Shown: piece by piece, positions 6,323-15,335 of the stretch
How the letters are laid out: every line of letters starts with the position of its first letter
Position numbering within the stretch: the stretch's first letter is position 1
Assembly: GCA_035575095.1 (NCBI GenBank)
Contig: DATLYF010000147.1
Coordinates: forward strand, 1-15,335
DNA: 15,335 nt
Origin: DATLYF01 sp035575095
GTDB taxonomy: Bacteria; Pseudomonadota; Gammaproteobacteria; Competibacterales; Competibacteraceae
Reading direction: 5' to 3'
Translations under genes and position numbers: made by a program
Notes under the pieces: model-generated
Databases searched by the model: none
Told to the model about the DNA's origin: nothing
The model's input: only the letters and a program-made list of their open reading frames with translations

Positions 6323-7738
6323 GTGACCCGTAGACTTGCGTTCGTCCTGGCAACGCCGTTGCTCCTGCTGTCGCCAACTACCCAGGCGGCCGTCTTTGAC
6401 GGCGCTCAACTCGGCCTGGCCTGGGCCGTGCCCTTCGTCGGCATGCTGCTCTCCATCGCCCTCTGCCCGCTGTTCATGTCGGCGTTCTGGCACCACCATT
6501 TTGGCAAGGTGGCTGCCTTCTGGGCGCTGGCCTTCCTGCTACCCTTCACCCTGCGCTTCGGTATGGACGAGGCGCTATCCCAGGCCAGCCACACCCTGCT
6601 GCTGGAATATGTGCCCTTCATCATCGTGCTATGGGCCTTGTACACCATCTCCGGCGGCATCTGCGTGCGCGGCAACCTGCACGGCACCCCGCGCCGCAAC
6701 ACCGCGATGCTGGCCCTCGGCACCCTGCTGGCCAGCATCATGGGCACCACCGGCGCCGCCATGCTGATGATCCGCCCGGTGATCCGCGCCAATGACAACC
6801 GCCGCCACAATGCCCACGTCATCATTTTCTTCATCTTCCTGGTGGCCAACGCTGGCGGTGCCCTCACGCCACTGGGCGATCCACCGCTGTTTCTGGGCTT
6901 TCTCAAAGGGGTGGACTTCTTCTGGACCACCTGGCACCTGCTGGCGCCCACCGCCCTGCTGTGCGGGCTGCTGCTGGCGCTGTTCTACGTCCTCGACAGT
7001 TATTTCTTCCACCGCGGCCAGGAGGAGTATCCGCCGCTCATGGACCCCACGCCGGACAGCGCGCTGCGCATCGACGGCAAGCGCAATTTCCTGCTGCTCG
7101 GTGGGGTCGTCGGCGCCGTGTTGATGTCCGGCCTATGGCGGCCCGGGGTGCACTTCCAGGTGCTTGGGCTGGAAGTGGAACTGCAGAACGTGATACGCGA
7201 TGGGCTGCTGATCGTGCTCGGTCTGGCCTCGCTGCTGCTGACGCCGAAGTCGGTACGGGTGGCCAACGACTTCAATTGGGGACCGATCCTGGAGGTGGCC
7301 AAGCTGTTTGTCGGCATCTTCCTCACCATCATTCCGGTCATCGCCATGCTGCGCGCCGGCCCCGCGGGCGCCTTGAGCGGGGTGGTGGCGCTGGTCACCG
7401 ACGGCGACGGCCGCCCCATCGACGCCATGTACTTCTGGCTCACCGGCGGGCTGTCTTCGTTCCTCGACAACGCCCCCACCTATCTGGTGTTCTTCAACCT
7501 GGCCGGCGGTGATGCGCAGACGCTCATGACCACCCTGTCCCCTACCCTCATGGCCATCGCTACCGGCGCAGTGTTCATGGGCGCGGTCACTTACATCGGC
7601 AACGCCCCCAACTTCATGGTCAAGGCCATCGCCGAGGAACGGGGCATCGAGATGCCCAGCTTCTTCGGCTACATGGCCTGGTCTGTTGCCCTGCTGATCC
7701 CGTGTTTCCTGCTGCTCACCTGGGTGTTTTTCCCCTAG
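6323..7738 (+). CDS. Putative Na+/H+ antiporter of the ion transporter superfamily (NhaD/CitMHS-like)
   Basis: This 471-residue inner-membrane protein has about a dozen hydrophobic segments. It resembles proteins usually named sodium:proton antiporter in the NhaD/ArsB/citrate-transporter superfamily. The two halves carry the matching hairpin motifs of that superfamily: GGALTPLGDPPLFLGF (177-192) in the first, and SSFLDNAPTYL (378-388) with YIGNAPNFMVKAIAEE (424-439) in the second. The N-terminus (RRLAFVLATPLLLLSPTTQA) looks like a signal peptide or first helix. The GTG at 6323 is used because the frame has no better-placed start; the ribosome site is weak. Substrate is not certain: Na+/H+ exchange is inferred from relatives, and a dicarboxylate or other anion is possible. 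A second antiport system (mrp) lies 1.7 kb away. Confidence 0.85.
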   Translation: MTRRLAFVLATPLLLLSPTTQAAVFDGAQLGLAWAVPFVGMLLSIALCPLFMSAFWHHHFGKVAAFWALAFLLPFTLRFGMDEALSQASHTLLLEYVPFIIVLWALYTISGGICVRGNLHGTPRRNTAMLALGTLLASIMGTTGAAMLMIRPVIRANDNRRHNAHVIIFFIFLVANAGGALTPLGDPPLFLGFLKGVDFFWTTWHLLAPTALLCGLLLALFYVLDSYFFHRGQEEYPPLMDPTPDSALRIDGKRNFLLLGGVVGAVLMSGLWRPGVHFQVLGLEVELQNVIRDGLLIVLGLASLLLTPKSVRVANDFNWGPILEVAKLFVGIFLTIIPVIAMLRAGPAGALSGVVALVTDGDGRPIDAMYFWLTGGLSSFLDNAPTYLVFFNLAGGDAQTLMTTLSPTLMAIATGAVFMGAVTYIGNAPNFMVKAIAEERGIEMPSFFGYMAWSVALLIPCFLLLTWVFFP

Positions 7739-7768
7739 GCCGGCCGCGCTGGCACCGAGTGCGTTGAC

Positions 7769-7789
7769 TTTCGCCGCGCTGCGGCGAAA
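7769..7789. repeat. Perfect 9-bp inverted repeat after the antiporter gene
   Basis: TTTCGCCGC and GCGGCGAAA are separated by GCT, giving a 9-bp stem with a 3-base loop, 30 bases after the antiporter stop. There is no T-run on either side, so a classic intrinsic terminator is not supported. TTGACT (7764-7769), a good -35 box, touches its left arm. It could be a transcript-end hairpin or an operator. Confidence 0.6.
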
Positions 7790-7837
7790 CAATTAGGACT
7801 CTGACGAACATAACGACAACGATCGGCGCGCCCCGCC

Positions 7838-7861
7838 CGGCACCGCACCGGGCCGGTGCCG
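7838..7861. repeat. 8-bp inverted repeat upstream of acs
   Basis: CGGCACCG and CGGTGCCG are separated by eight bases. In RNA this would be a stable hairpin; no U-tract follows. The role is unknown. Confidence 0.5.
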
Positions 7862-8101
7862 ACCTTCGAGCAGGCATCAACCAGCCGATGAAGGATGCGA
7901 GACGATTGGCCAGCCCCCGTGCCCGCACAGCAAGCGCTGCGCGAGCCACCCCGGCATCGTCCGCCCTACTTTCCGTTCATCTGCTGACAGCGACCATCCT
8001 CCCCGACGGCGCGATGCCTCGATCCCTCAGGCCGGCGGAATCCCCTTCCAGTCCGTTCCTTCCTCGGCGAGTATCTCGCCCGGCGCGCGCCTGCGCCCGG
8101 G

Positions 8102-8107
8102 TATCAT
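8102..8107 (+). promoter_or_regulatory. Possible acs -10 box
   Basis: TATCAT matches the -10 consensus at five of six positions, 27 bases before the acs ATG. There is no recognisable -35, so an activator-dependent promoter would be needed. GAGGAG at about 8119-8124 is the acs ribosome binding site. Confidence 0.3.
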
Positions 8108-8134
8108 CATCACTACACGAGGAGCTAAGCCACG

Positions 8135-10072
<1,938 letters not shown>

Positions 10073-10085
10073 GGCGCTTACCTCC

Positions 10086-10109
10086 CCCTCCCCCGCCGGC
10101 GGGGGAGGG
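10086..10109. repeat. 24-base perfect palindrome after acs
   Basis: CCCTCCCCCGCC is followed directly by its reverse complement, giving a 12-bp perfect dyad made almost only of G and C, 14 bases after the acs stop. It lacks a U-tract, and the true terminator follows 22 bases on. It may strengthen transcript-end protection, or be a copy of a dispersed intergenic palindrome (REP-like). Confidence 0.7.
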
Positions 10110-10131
10110 TCAGTACATCCGCTCTCCCCCG

Positions 10132-10154
10132 ACCCGGCCTCTGGCCGGGTTTTT
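10132..10154 (+). terminator. Intrinsic terminator of acs
   Basis: ACCCGGCC (10132-10139) pairs perfectly with GGCCGGGT (10143-10150) across a TCT loop, followed by TTTT. It is a textbook rho-independent terminator 60 bases after acs on the plus strand. Confidence 0.9.
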
Positions 10155-10262
10155 GCTTTGTCGACAGACGGTTGCATTCCCCTGGCAACGTGCCAAAGTC
10201 TAAACAACGGGTCACAGACTCAAGCGACGCCGCGTGCATAGCGCGGCCCTGGGAGGCAGACC

Positions 10263-10547
10263 ATGAGCGATCTCGATCCTATCGTAGGCAACTGGTACCG
10301 CAACCTGGAAAGCGCAGACGAGTTCGAGGTGGTAGCCCTGGATGAGGATGCCGGGACCGTGGAGATCCAGTACTTTGGCGGCGAGGTCGAGGAACTGGAC
10401 CTCGACGAGTGGTACGAGCTGCCGCTGGAGCCCATGGACGCGCCCGAAGACTGGTCCGGCCCCTTCGACGATCTGGAAGCCGACGATCTCGGCGACAACG
10501 GCCTGCCGCGGCGGCAGAGCCGCGGCGACCCGATGCAGGACCTGTGA
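10263..10547 (+). CDS. DUF6763-like small acidic protein
   Basis: The product is a 94-residue protein of unknown function. It begins PIVGNWYRN and continues with FEVVALDEDAGTVEIQYFGG and EVEELDLDEWYEL, a pattern I recognise from proteins annotated DUF6763 in gammaproteobacteria. It is extremely acidic: 29 Asp/Glu against four Arg, with no Lys, Cys or His. The N-terminal half alternates hydrophobic and acidic residues as in a small beta-barrel, while the C-terminal third is acidic, Gly/Pro-rich and probably disordered. The ATG at 10263 has GGAGG about six bases upstream. It lies alone between the acs terminator and the convergent glycerate kinase gene. It could be a soluble adaptor; nothing in the sequence gives a catalytic role. 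Confidence 0.82.
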   Translation: MSDLDPIVGNWYRNLESADEFEVVALDEDAGTVEIQYFGGEVEELDLDEWYELPLEPMDAPEDWSGPFDDLEADDLGDNGLPRRQSRGDPMQDL

Positions 10548-10559
10548 GGCCGTCCAGGC

Positions 10560-10573
10560 CGCTCGCGCGAGCG
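10560..10573. terminator. Palindrome between convergent genes, possible two-way terminator
   Basis: CGCTCGC followed by GCGAGCG is a 14-base perfect dyad in the 30-base gap between the converging DUF6763-like gene and the glycerate kinase gene. There is no U-tract on either strand, so termination is suggested by position more than by sequence. Confidence 0.35.
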
Positions 10574-10577
10574 TCCG

Positions 10578-11936
10578 CTAGGCTACGCTGCGCAGCAGCA
10601 GCACCTGCAGATCGGCGACGTTGGTGCCGGTGGCACCGCTGCGCAGCAGATCGCCAGCCAGATCCAAGGCGGTGTAGGAATCGTTGTCGTCCAGCAGCCG
10701 CTGCGGATCGGCGCCGGCAGCCTGGATGCGCGCCAGGGTCCAGGGGTCGACCACCCCGCCGGCGGCATCGGTGGGACCGTCGCGGCCGTCGGTGCCGCCG
10801 CTGAGGAATGCCCAGCGCGGCGGCAAACTCAGGCGCTCGGCGGCCAGGACGAAGGCCAGGGCCAGCTCCTGGTTGCGCCCGCCGCGTCCAGAGCCGCGCA
10901 AGGTCACGGTAGTCTCGCCGCCGGCCAGCAGGGCGACGCCACCCTGCCCCGCCGCCAGGGCGGCGCGAGCCAGCCCCTCGGCTGCCTCACGGGCCTCGCC
11001 GCAGAGCATGGTATCGTGCAGCGTCACCGCATAGCCCAGCGCCTCGGCGGCCCGGCGCGCGGCCTCCAGGCTGAGCCGGTTACTGCCCACCAGGGTATTG
11101 TCCACCCGCGCGAACAGCGCATCGCCCGGCTTCGGAGTATCCGCCACCTGCCCCGCCAGTCCGCGCTGCAGATGCGCTCGCACCGGCTCCGGCACCTGCT
11201 CCCACACGCCATGGCGGCGCAGCACCGCCACGGCGTCGGCGTAAGTGCTGGAATCGGGTACGGTAGGGCCGCTAGCAATCACCGACAGGTCGTCGTCCAG
11301 CACGTCGGAGAGGATCAGCGCATGCACCTCGGCCGGCGCCGCCAGGCGTGCCAGAGCACCGCCCTTGAGGCTGGAGAGATGCTTGCGTACGCAGTTCACG
11401 GCGTGGATGTCGGCGCCGCAGGCGAGCAGCAAGCGGGTGGTGGCGATCTTGTCGGCCAGTGCCAGGCCGGCCGCCGGCGCCGGCAGCAGCGCCGAGCCGC
11501 CGCCGCTGATCAGCACCAGCACGAGTTCGTTGCTGGCCCCGGCCGCCGCCACACTCCCGGCCACGGCCCGCGCTGCGCGCTCACCGTTGTCGTCGGGCAG
11601 AGGATGCCCCGCCCCGAGCACGCGGCAGCCGGGCAGCTCGCGCAGGTTCTCGTAGTTGGTGACGACGATGGGCTGGTCTGCCAGCCAGGCCGCCTCCAGC
11701 CGCGCCAGCGCACCCTCGGTCATGGCACAGGCCGCCTTGCCGAAGGCGACCAGGCGGATGCGCCGCCAATCGCCCTCACGCCAGCTCCCATCGCCGCGGC
11801 GGATGGCGAGGCGACCGTTGCGCACCTGCAGCGCCTGCTCCACCGCCCGCCGCGGATCGGCAGCGGCCACTCCGGCACGGAAAATGTCGACGGCAGCGCG
11901 GCGCAGTTCAGCGACCCAGGCAGGCAGTGAAGACAT
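10578..11936 (-). CDS. gckA: Glycerate 2-kinase (GckA/TtuD type, MOFRL family)
   Basis: This 452-residue cytosolic enzyme phosphorylates D-glycerate with ATP to 2-phosphoglycerate. Landmarks of the class II glycerate kinase family are: VAFGKAA with K67, LISGGGSALLPAP (142-154), RKHLSSLKGG (184-193), LSDVLDDDLSVIASGPT (209-225). The C-terminal MOFRL domain has GSGRGGRNQELAL (348-360), GGTDGRDGPTDAAGG (380-394) and SGATGTNVADL near the end. The ATG at 11936 has GAGG seven bases upstream. It is the last visible gene of the operon, 30 bases after ppc. The symbol follows GckA of serine-cycle methylotrophs; TtuD (hydroxypyruvate reductase in older naming) is the same family, but the sequence fits the kinase. 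Confidence 0.93.
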   Translation of the reverse strand: MSSLPAWVAELRRAAVDIFRAGVAAADPRRAVEQALQVRNGRLAIRRGDGSWREGDWRRIRLVAFGKAACAMTEGALARLEAAWLADQPIVVTNYENLRELPGCRVLGAGHPLPDDNGERAARAVAGSVAAAGASNELVLVLISGGGSALLPAPAAGLALADKIATTRLLLACGADIHAVNCVRKHLSSLKGGALARLAAPAEVHALILSDVLDDDLSVIASGPTVPDSSTYADAVAVLRRHGVWEQVPEPVRAHLQRGLAGQVADTPKPGDALFARVDNTLVGSNRLSLEAARRAAEALGYAVTLHDTMLCGEAREAAEGLARAALAAGQGGVALLAGGETTVTLRGSGRGGRNQELALAFVLAAERLSLPPRWAFLSGGTDGRDGPTDAAGGVVDPWTLARIQAAGADPQRLLDDNDSYTALDLAGDLLRSGATGTNVADLQVLLLRSVA

Positions 11937-11966
11937 AGTGACCTCGCTTCAGATTCTCGACAGCCT

Positions 11967-14648
11967 CTAGCCGGTCCAGCCCAGGCCAGCGGCGATACAG
12001 TTGATGGACAGCAGCAGCGCCACCAGCTCCTCGCGGCGGGCGCGGCCCTCGGCCTGGGCGGCACGGAAGCGGCGCAGCAGCTCCACCTGGCGCTGCCCTG
12101 CCTGGCGCAGCAGCGGCAACCGTCGGCGCAGGCGCTCGCGGTACTGGGGGAAGCGCACTGCCAGCTCCTGCTCGCCGGTGAGACGCAGCACCATGCCGCG
12201 GCTGCGCCGATATTCCCGCTCGATCAGGTCGAACAGCTCCGCGCCCAGGGCGGCATCCTCCAGCAGCCCAGCGTACTGGCGGGCCAGCTCCAGGTCCACC
12301 AGGGCCAGGGTCTTCTCCACCTCGTCCAGAATCAGGCGAAACAGCAGCGATTCGTGGAACATCCGCGCCAGCAGCCGCTCGCCCTCCGCGCCGCGCACCT
12401 GGATGAAGTTCTCCAGGCCGCTGCCCACCCCGTACCAGCCCGGTATCAGATGGCGGTTCTGGCTCCAGGCGAACACCCAGGGGATGGCGCGCAGGTCGGC
12501 CAGGGTGCGGGCGCCGAAGCGTCGCGCCGGACGCGAGCCGAGGTTGAGCAGGGCCAGCTCCTCCACCGGACTGGCCGCCTGGTAGTAAGCCAGCAATCCC
12601 GGGTGCTCGGCCAGGCGGCGATAGGTGGCGTAGGCGGCGCCAGCCAGAGCCTCCATGGCCTCGTCGAACTCGCCATGGGCCGCCGGGCGCTCGCGCATCA
12701 GGCTGTGTTCCAGCACGCTGGCGGTGAGCAGCTCCAGCTGATAGTGAGCGGTGCCGCGGTTGGCGAACTTGGAGGAGACCACCTCGCCCTGCTCGGTCAG
12801 CCGCAGCCGGCCACCGATGGAGCCGGCCGGCTGCGCGGCGATGGCGCGCCCGGTGGGGGCGCCGCCGCGGCTCACCGAACCGCCGCGGCCGTGGAAGAAG
12901 CTCACCGGCACACCGCACTCCCAACCCACCCGGGTCAGGCGGATCTGCGCCTGGTACAGCTCCCAGTTGGCGCACAAGAAACCGCCGTCCTTGTTGGAGT
13001 CGGAGTAGCCGATCATCACTTCCTGGCGGCCGCCCAAGGCGCGCACGGTGCGCCGCACCAGGGGGATGCGCAGCAGCTCCTTGAGGATGGCGGGGGCGCG
13101 CTGCAAGTCCTCGATGGTCTCGAACAGCGGTACCACCAGCAGCGTGCAGTGCTCCACCCCTTGGGCGTCGGCGAACAAGCCGGCGTACTTGGCGAGCAGA
13201 TAGACGCCGAGGATGTCGGCCACGCCATGAGTCATGCTGAGCACGAAGCTGGCCACCGCTTCGCGGTCGTAGCGCATCCCGCGCTCGCCCACCAGGCGCA
13301 GCACCGCCAACAGGTCGGTGGCCACCGCCGGCAGTCCGGATAGATCCGGCAGCATCTCCAGCGGCCGTGCCAGCTCGGCCTGCAGCCACTGCCGCCAGGC
13401 CGGGGTGTCCTCGGCGGGCGGCTCGTCGTCCCGCAGTCGGCGCCAGATGGCGCGCAGCACCTGGTTGGTGACGGTGGTGTTCTCGCGCAGGTCGAGGCGC
13501 ACGGTGCAGAAGCGGAACGCCTCGACCTCCCAGCGCAGCGGGCGCAGCCAGCGCCGCGCCAGGTTGCCGCTGGCGCGCGCCTCCAGGGCCCGCTCCAGCG
13601 CCCGCAGATCATCGATCAGTTCGTCGGCATCGCGGTAGGCGACGCCTTCCCCGGCCAGGGTCGCCTCCACCCGTCGCAGCAGGGCCGCCAGGTACTGGCG
13701 CAGCGGCTCGCGCGGGTTGCGGGCGCGGATCGCCTCAGCCGCACCGCTGGCCGCCAGCACCGCTTGCAACTGTCGTTCGAACGCCTCGCCCAGGGGCAGC
13801 AGATGGTCGGCCACGCTGAGAGTGCGCAACAGCGTCTCCAGCCGTCGCCGGTAGTGCTCCAGGCTGGCCTGGCGGTAGCACTCCAGGGCGCGGCGCGTGA
13901 CCTCGTGAGTGACGAAGGGGTTGCCGTCGCGGTCGCCACCGATCCAGGAGCCAAACTGCAGCAGCGGCGACAGGCGGAACGCGTGCCCGGGCCAGGCGCG
14001 GCTCAGCGCCCCCTCCAGGGATTCCAGCAACTCCGGCACACGGCCATACAGGCTCTCGTGAAAGAAATGCAGGCCCCAGGCCACCTCCTGCTCGACGCTG
14101 GGCTTCTCCAGGCGCAGCTCGCCGGTCAGCCAGAGCAGATCGATCTCGTCGCGCAGCGCCGTCATCAGCTCGGCGCGCTCGCGCGGGGTCCAGCGTGGCG
14201 ACTCCAGATCCACCAGCAGACGGTAGATGCGACGGTGGATCTCCAGCACCGTGACGCGCTTGGCCTCGGTGGGATGGGCGGTGAGCACCGGCCGCACCTC
14301 GGCCTGGTCGAGCAGCGTCTGCACCGCGCCCGGCTCCACGCCGCGCCGCGCCGCCGCGGCGAACACCCGCGCCAGCCCTTCCACCTGCTCCGGCCCACCC
14401 ACGCTCTCCTGCTCGCGGCGGCGGCGCATGGCAGCGTTCTCCTCGGCGATGTTGAGGAGCTGTAACCAGATACCCTGTACCTGCAGCGCACGCAGTTCGT
14501 GCCCGGCGGGCAGCGGCGCCCCCGACAGCAGCGGCGCCAGCTCCGGCTGGCGGGCGCGCAGCACCTCGGCGAACAGGTTCTGCAACAGGTGCACCACCTG
14601 CTGCAGATAGGCGTCGCCGGGGGCTTCGAGGCGGGCGGCGGCGTCCAT
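11967..14648 (-). CDS. ppc: Phosphoenolpyruvate carboxylase
   Basis: This 893-residue enzyme fixes bicarbonate onto PEP to give oxaloacetate and phosphate. Catalytic motifs are intact: VLTAHPTEAKR with H125, GSWIGGDRDGNPFVT (233-247), MIGYSDSNKDGGF (545-557), and the mobile loop FFHGRGGSVSRGGAP with H586, R588 and R594. The C-terminus is SINCIAAGLGWTG, whereas the family almost always ends in N-T-G. By eye-alignment to E. coli Ppc, aspartate-site residues R587 and R832 are kept (R594, R842), while K773 is L783 and N881 is W891. Weaker feedback inhibition by aspartate is therefore inferred. The ATG at 14648 follows the upstream dehydrogenase stop by one base, and glycerate kinase follows after 30 bases, so the three genes form one operon. 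Confidence 0.97.
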   Translation of the reverse strand: MDAAARLEAPGDAYLQQVVHLLQNLFAEVLRARQPELAPLLSGAPLPAGHELRALQVQGIWLQLLNIAEENAAMRRRREQESVGGPEQVEGLARVFAAAARRGVEPGAVQTLLDQAEVRPVLTAHPTEAKRVTVLEIHRRIYRLLVDLESPRWTPRERAELMTALRDEIDLLWLTGELRLEKPSVEQEVAWGLHFFHESLYGRVPELLESLEGALSRAWPGHAFRLSPLLQFGSWIGGDRDGNPFVTHEVTRRALECYRQASLEHYRRRLETLLRTLSVADHLLPLGEAFERQLQAVLAASGAAEAIRARNPREPLRQYLAALLRRVEATLAGEGVAYRDADELIDDLRALERALEARASGNLARRWLRPLRWEVEAFRFCTVRLDLRENTTVTNQVLRAIWRRLRDDEPPAEDTPAWRQWLQAELARPLEMLPDLSGLPAVATDLLAVLRLVGERGMRYDREAVASFVLSMTHGVADILGVYLLAKYAGLFADAQGVEHCTLLVVPLFETIEDLQRAPAILKELLRIPLVRRTVRALGGRQEVMIGYSDSNKDGGFLCANWELYQAQIRLTRVGWECGVPVSFFHGRGGSVSRGGAPTGRAIAAQPAGSIGGRLRLTEQGEVVSSKFANRGTAHYQLELLTASVLEHSLMRERPAAHGEFDEAMEALAGAAYATYRRLAEHPGLLAYYQAASPVEELALLNLGSRPARRFGARTLADLRAIPWVFAWSQNRHLIPGWYGVGSGLENFIQVRGAEGERLLARMFHESLLFRLILDEVEKTLALVDLELARQYAGLLEDAALGAELFDLIEREYRRSRGMVLRLTGEQELAVRFPQYRERLRRRLPLLRQAGQRQVELLRRFRAAQAEGRARREELVALLLSINCIAAGLGWTG

Positions 14649-14649
14649 G

Positions 14650-15335
14650 TCAGACTACCCGGTCGGGCGGTTCGCGCCCCTCGAAAAAGGCCAGCACGTT
14701 ATCGACCACCTTCATACCCATGGCCTCGCGGGTCTCGGTGGTGGCGCTGCCGAGATGGGGCAACAGCACCACGTTGTCGAGCTCTAGCAGCCCGGGGGCG
14801 ACACGCGGCTCGTGCTCGTACACGTCCAGGCCGGCGCCGCCCAGATGGCCGCTGCGCAACGCCTGCACCAGAGCCTGCTCATCGACCACGTCGCCGCGGG
14901 CGGTGTTGATCAGGAAAGCACCCGGCTTCATCAGGCCCAGCCGGCGCGCGTCGATGAGATGACGGTTCTGCGCCCCGCCCGGGCAATGCAGGGAAACGAA
15001 ATCGGCGCGCTGCAACAATTCCTCCAGGGTGGCGCAATAGCTCGCGCCGAGCCGCTCAGCCGCCCCCCCTGCATCGGGTCGGCGGCTATGGTAGAGGATG
15101 TGCATGCCGAAGCCGAAGCGGGCGCGCTCCGCGGTGGCCTGGCCGATACGGCCGAAGCCGACGATCCCCAAGCTCTTGCCGGCAACCTGGGTGCCGAGCA
15201 GATGGGTCGGCCGCCAGCCGCGCCAGCGGCCGGCGCGCAGCTCGCGCTCGCCCTCGCCGGCGCGGCGCGCCACCATGAGCAGCAGCGTCAGGGCGAGGTC
15301 GGCGGTAGCGTCGGTGAGCACCCCCGGGGTGTTGG
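14650..15335 (-). CDS. Glyoxylate/hydroxypyruvate reductase (D-2-hydroxyacid dehydrogenase), 5' end outside window
   Basis: About 227 C-terminal residues are visible; the reading frame is open through the right edge (TPGVLTDATADLAL), so the start lies beyond it. The NAD(P)-binding Rossmann motif is GIVGFGRIGQ. The strand after it ends in LYHSRRP, and Ser-Arg-Arg there usually means NADPH preference, as in GhrB. Catalytic residues of the family are in INTARGDVVDE (Arg), LDVYEHEP (Glu) and LPHLGSAT (His). The family reduces glyoxylate to glycolate and hydroxypyruvate to D-glycerate. The next genes, ppc and glycerate kinase, make hydroxypyruvate reduction the more likely main role. Other D-2-hydroxyacid substrates are possible. 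The ppc start follows its stop by one base. Confidence 0.92.
   Translation of the reverse strand, partial: NTPGVLTDATADLALTLLLMVARRAGEGERELRAGRWRGWRPTHLLGTQVAGKSLGIVGFGRIGQATAERARFGFGMHILYHSRRPDAGGAAERLGASYCATLEELLQRADFVSLHCPGGAQNRHLIDARRLGLMKPGAFLINTARGDVVDEQALVQALRSGHLGGAGLDVYEHEPRVAPGLLELDNVVLLPHLGSATTETREAMGMKVVDNVLAFFEGREPPDRVV

Larger units (their letters stand above)
7739..8134 (+). other. 396-base gene-free stretch between the antiporter gene and acs
   Basis: I see no credible gene here. Open frames on both strands have arginine/serine/proline-rich translations unlike real proteins. It holds a perfect 9-bp hairpin (7769-7789), an 8-bp hairpin (7838-7861), and near the right end a TATCAT box and the acs ribosome site. 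The length suggests regulatory content for acs, which is carbon-source controlled in other bacteria. Confidence 0.6.

Noticed and set aside
7750..7769. Sigma-54 promoter candidate TGGCAC with a downstream TTGAC ahead of acs
   Set aside because: The GG-to-GC spacing is wrong: the position twelve bases after the first G of GG reads GT, and the site is about 370 bases from acs.
7716..7949. 77-codon minus-strand and 139-codon plus-strand (7888-8307) open frames in the gap before acs
   Set aside because: They have no ribosome site of note and low-complexity Arg/Ala/Ser translations. One overlaps the end of the antiporter gene and the other the start of acs.
10183..10195. Short dyad TGGCA-ACG-TGCCA upstream of the DUF6763-like gene
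   Set aside because: Five-base arms are common by chance in GC-rich DNA, and no promoter elements are positioned around it.
11016..11930. 304-codon open frame antisense to glycerate kinase, and a similar one at 25-933 opposite the channel subunit
   Set aside because: Both are shadows in codon register with the real genes, and their compositions (His/Gln/Arg/Ala-rich) are typical of reversed GC-rich coding DNA.

Overview
The window is GC-rich chromosomal DNA, densely packed with genes and with short intergenic gaps. Its proteins look like those of a gammaproteobacterium. The dksA-gluQ pair has the order known from E. coli, the DUF6763-like protein is a type I associate with sulfur-oxidising and related gammaproteobacteria, and two Na+/H+ antiport systems lie close together, which fits a saline or alkaline habitat. 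A Chromatiales/Ectothiorhodospiraceae-like source is an inference. I see no phage, transposon, CRISPR array, tRNA or rRNA.

Positions 1-4662 (minus strand) hold a multisubunit Mrp/Mnh-type cation/proton antiporter operon. In transcription order it reads mrpE, mrpF, mrpG, an MbhD/MbhE-like (DUF4040) subunit, mrpB, mrpC, mrpD, then a second NuoL/M-like channel subunit that runs off the left edge. The part usually fused to the C-terminus of MrpA is a separate gene here, and the order matches the membrane arm of archaeal Mbh complexes. The genes overlap or nearly touch. The DUF4040 gene has no ATG, GTG or TTG in the right place and may start at ATC.

Positions 4663-6220: a divergent intergenic region carries control sequences for mrp and dksA. 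It is followed on the plus strand by dksA (transcription factor acting on RNA polymerase) and gluQ (glutamyl-Q tRNA(Asp) synthetase).

Positions 6323-10547 (plus strand): a single-polypeptide ion-transporter-superfamily antiporter, a 396-base gene-free stretch with two hairpins, acs (acetyl-CoA synthetase), a strong palindrome, a clear intrinsic terminator, and a very acidic 94-residue DUF6763-like protein.

Positions 10578-15335 (minus strand): an operon read from the right edge encodes a glyoxylate/hydroxypyruvate reductase (5' end outside the window), phosphoenolpyruvate carboxylase (ppc) and glycerate 2-kinase. With enolase these convert hydroxypyruvate to glycerate, 2-phosphoglycerate, PEP and oxaloacetate, as in a serine-cycle or photorespiratory salvage segment. 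The PEP carboxylase keeps its catalytic motifs but appears to lack two of the four residues that bind the inhibitor aspartate in the E. coli enzyme.

Most of the window is ordinary metabolism and ion transport. The points most worth checking are the possible AUC start, the Mbh-like split antiporter, the altered allosteric site of PEP carboxylase and its operon, and a few palindromes between genes.
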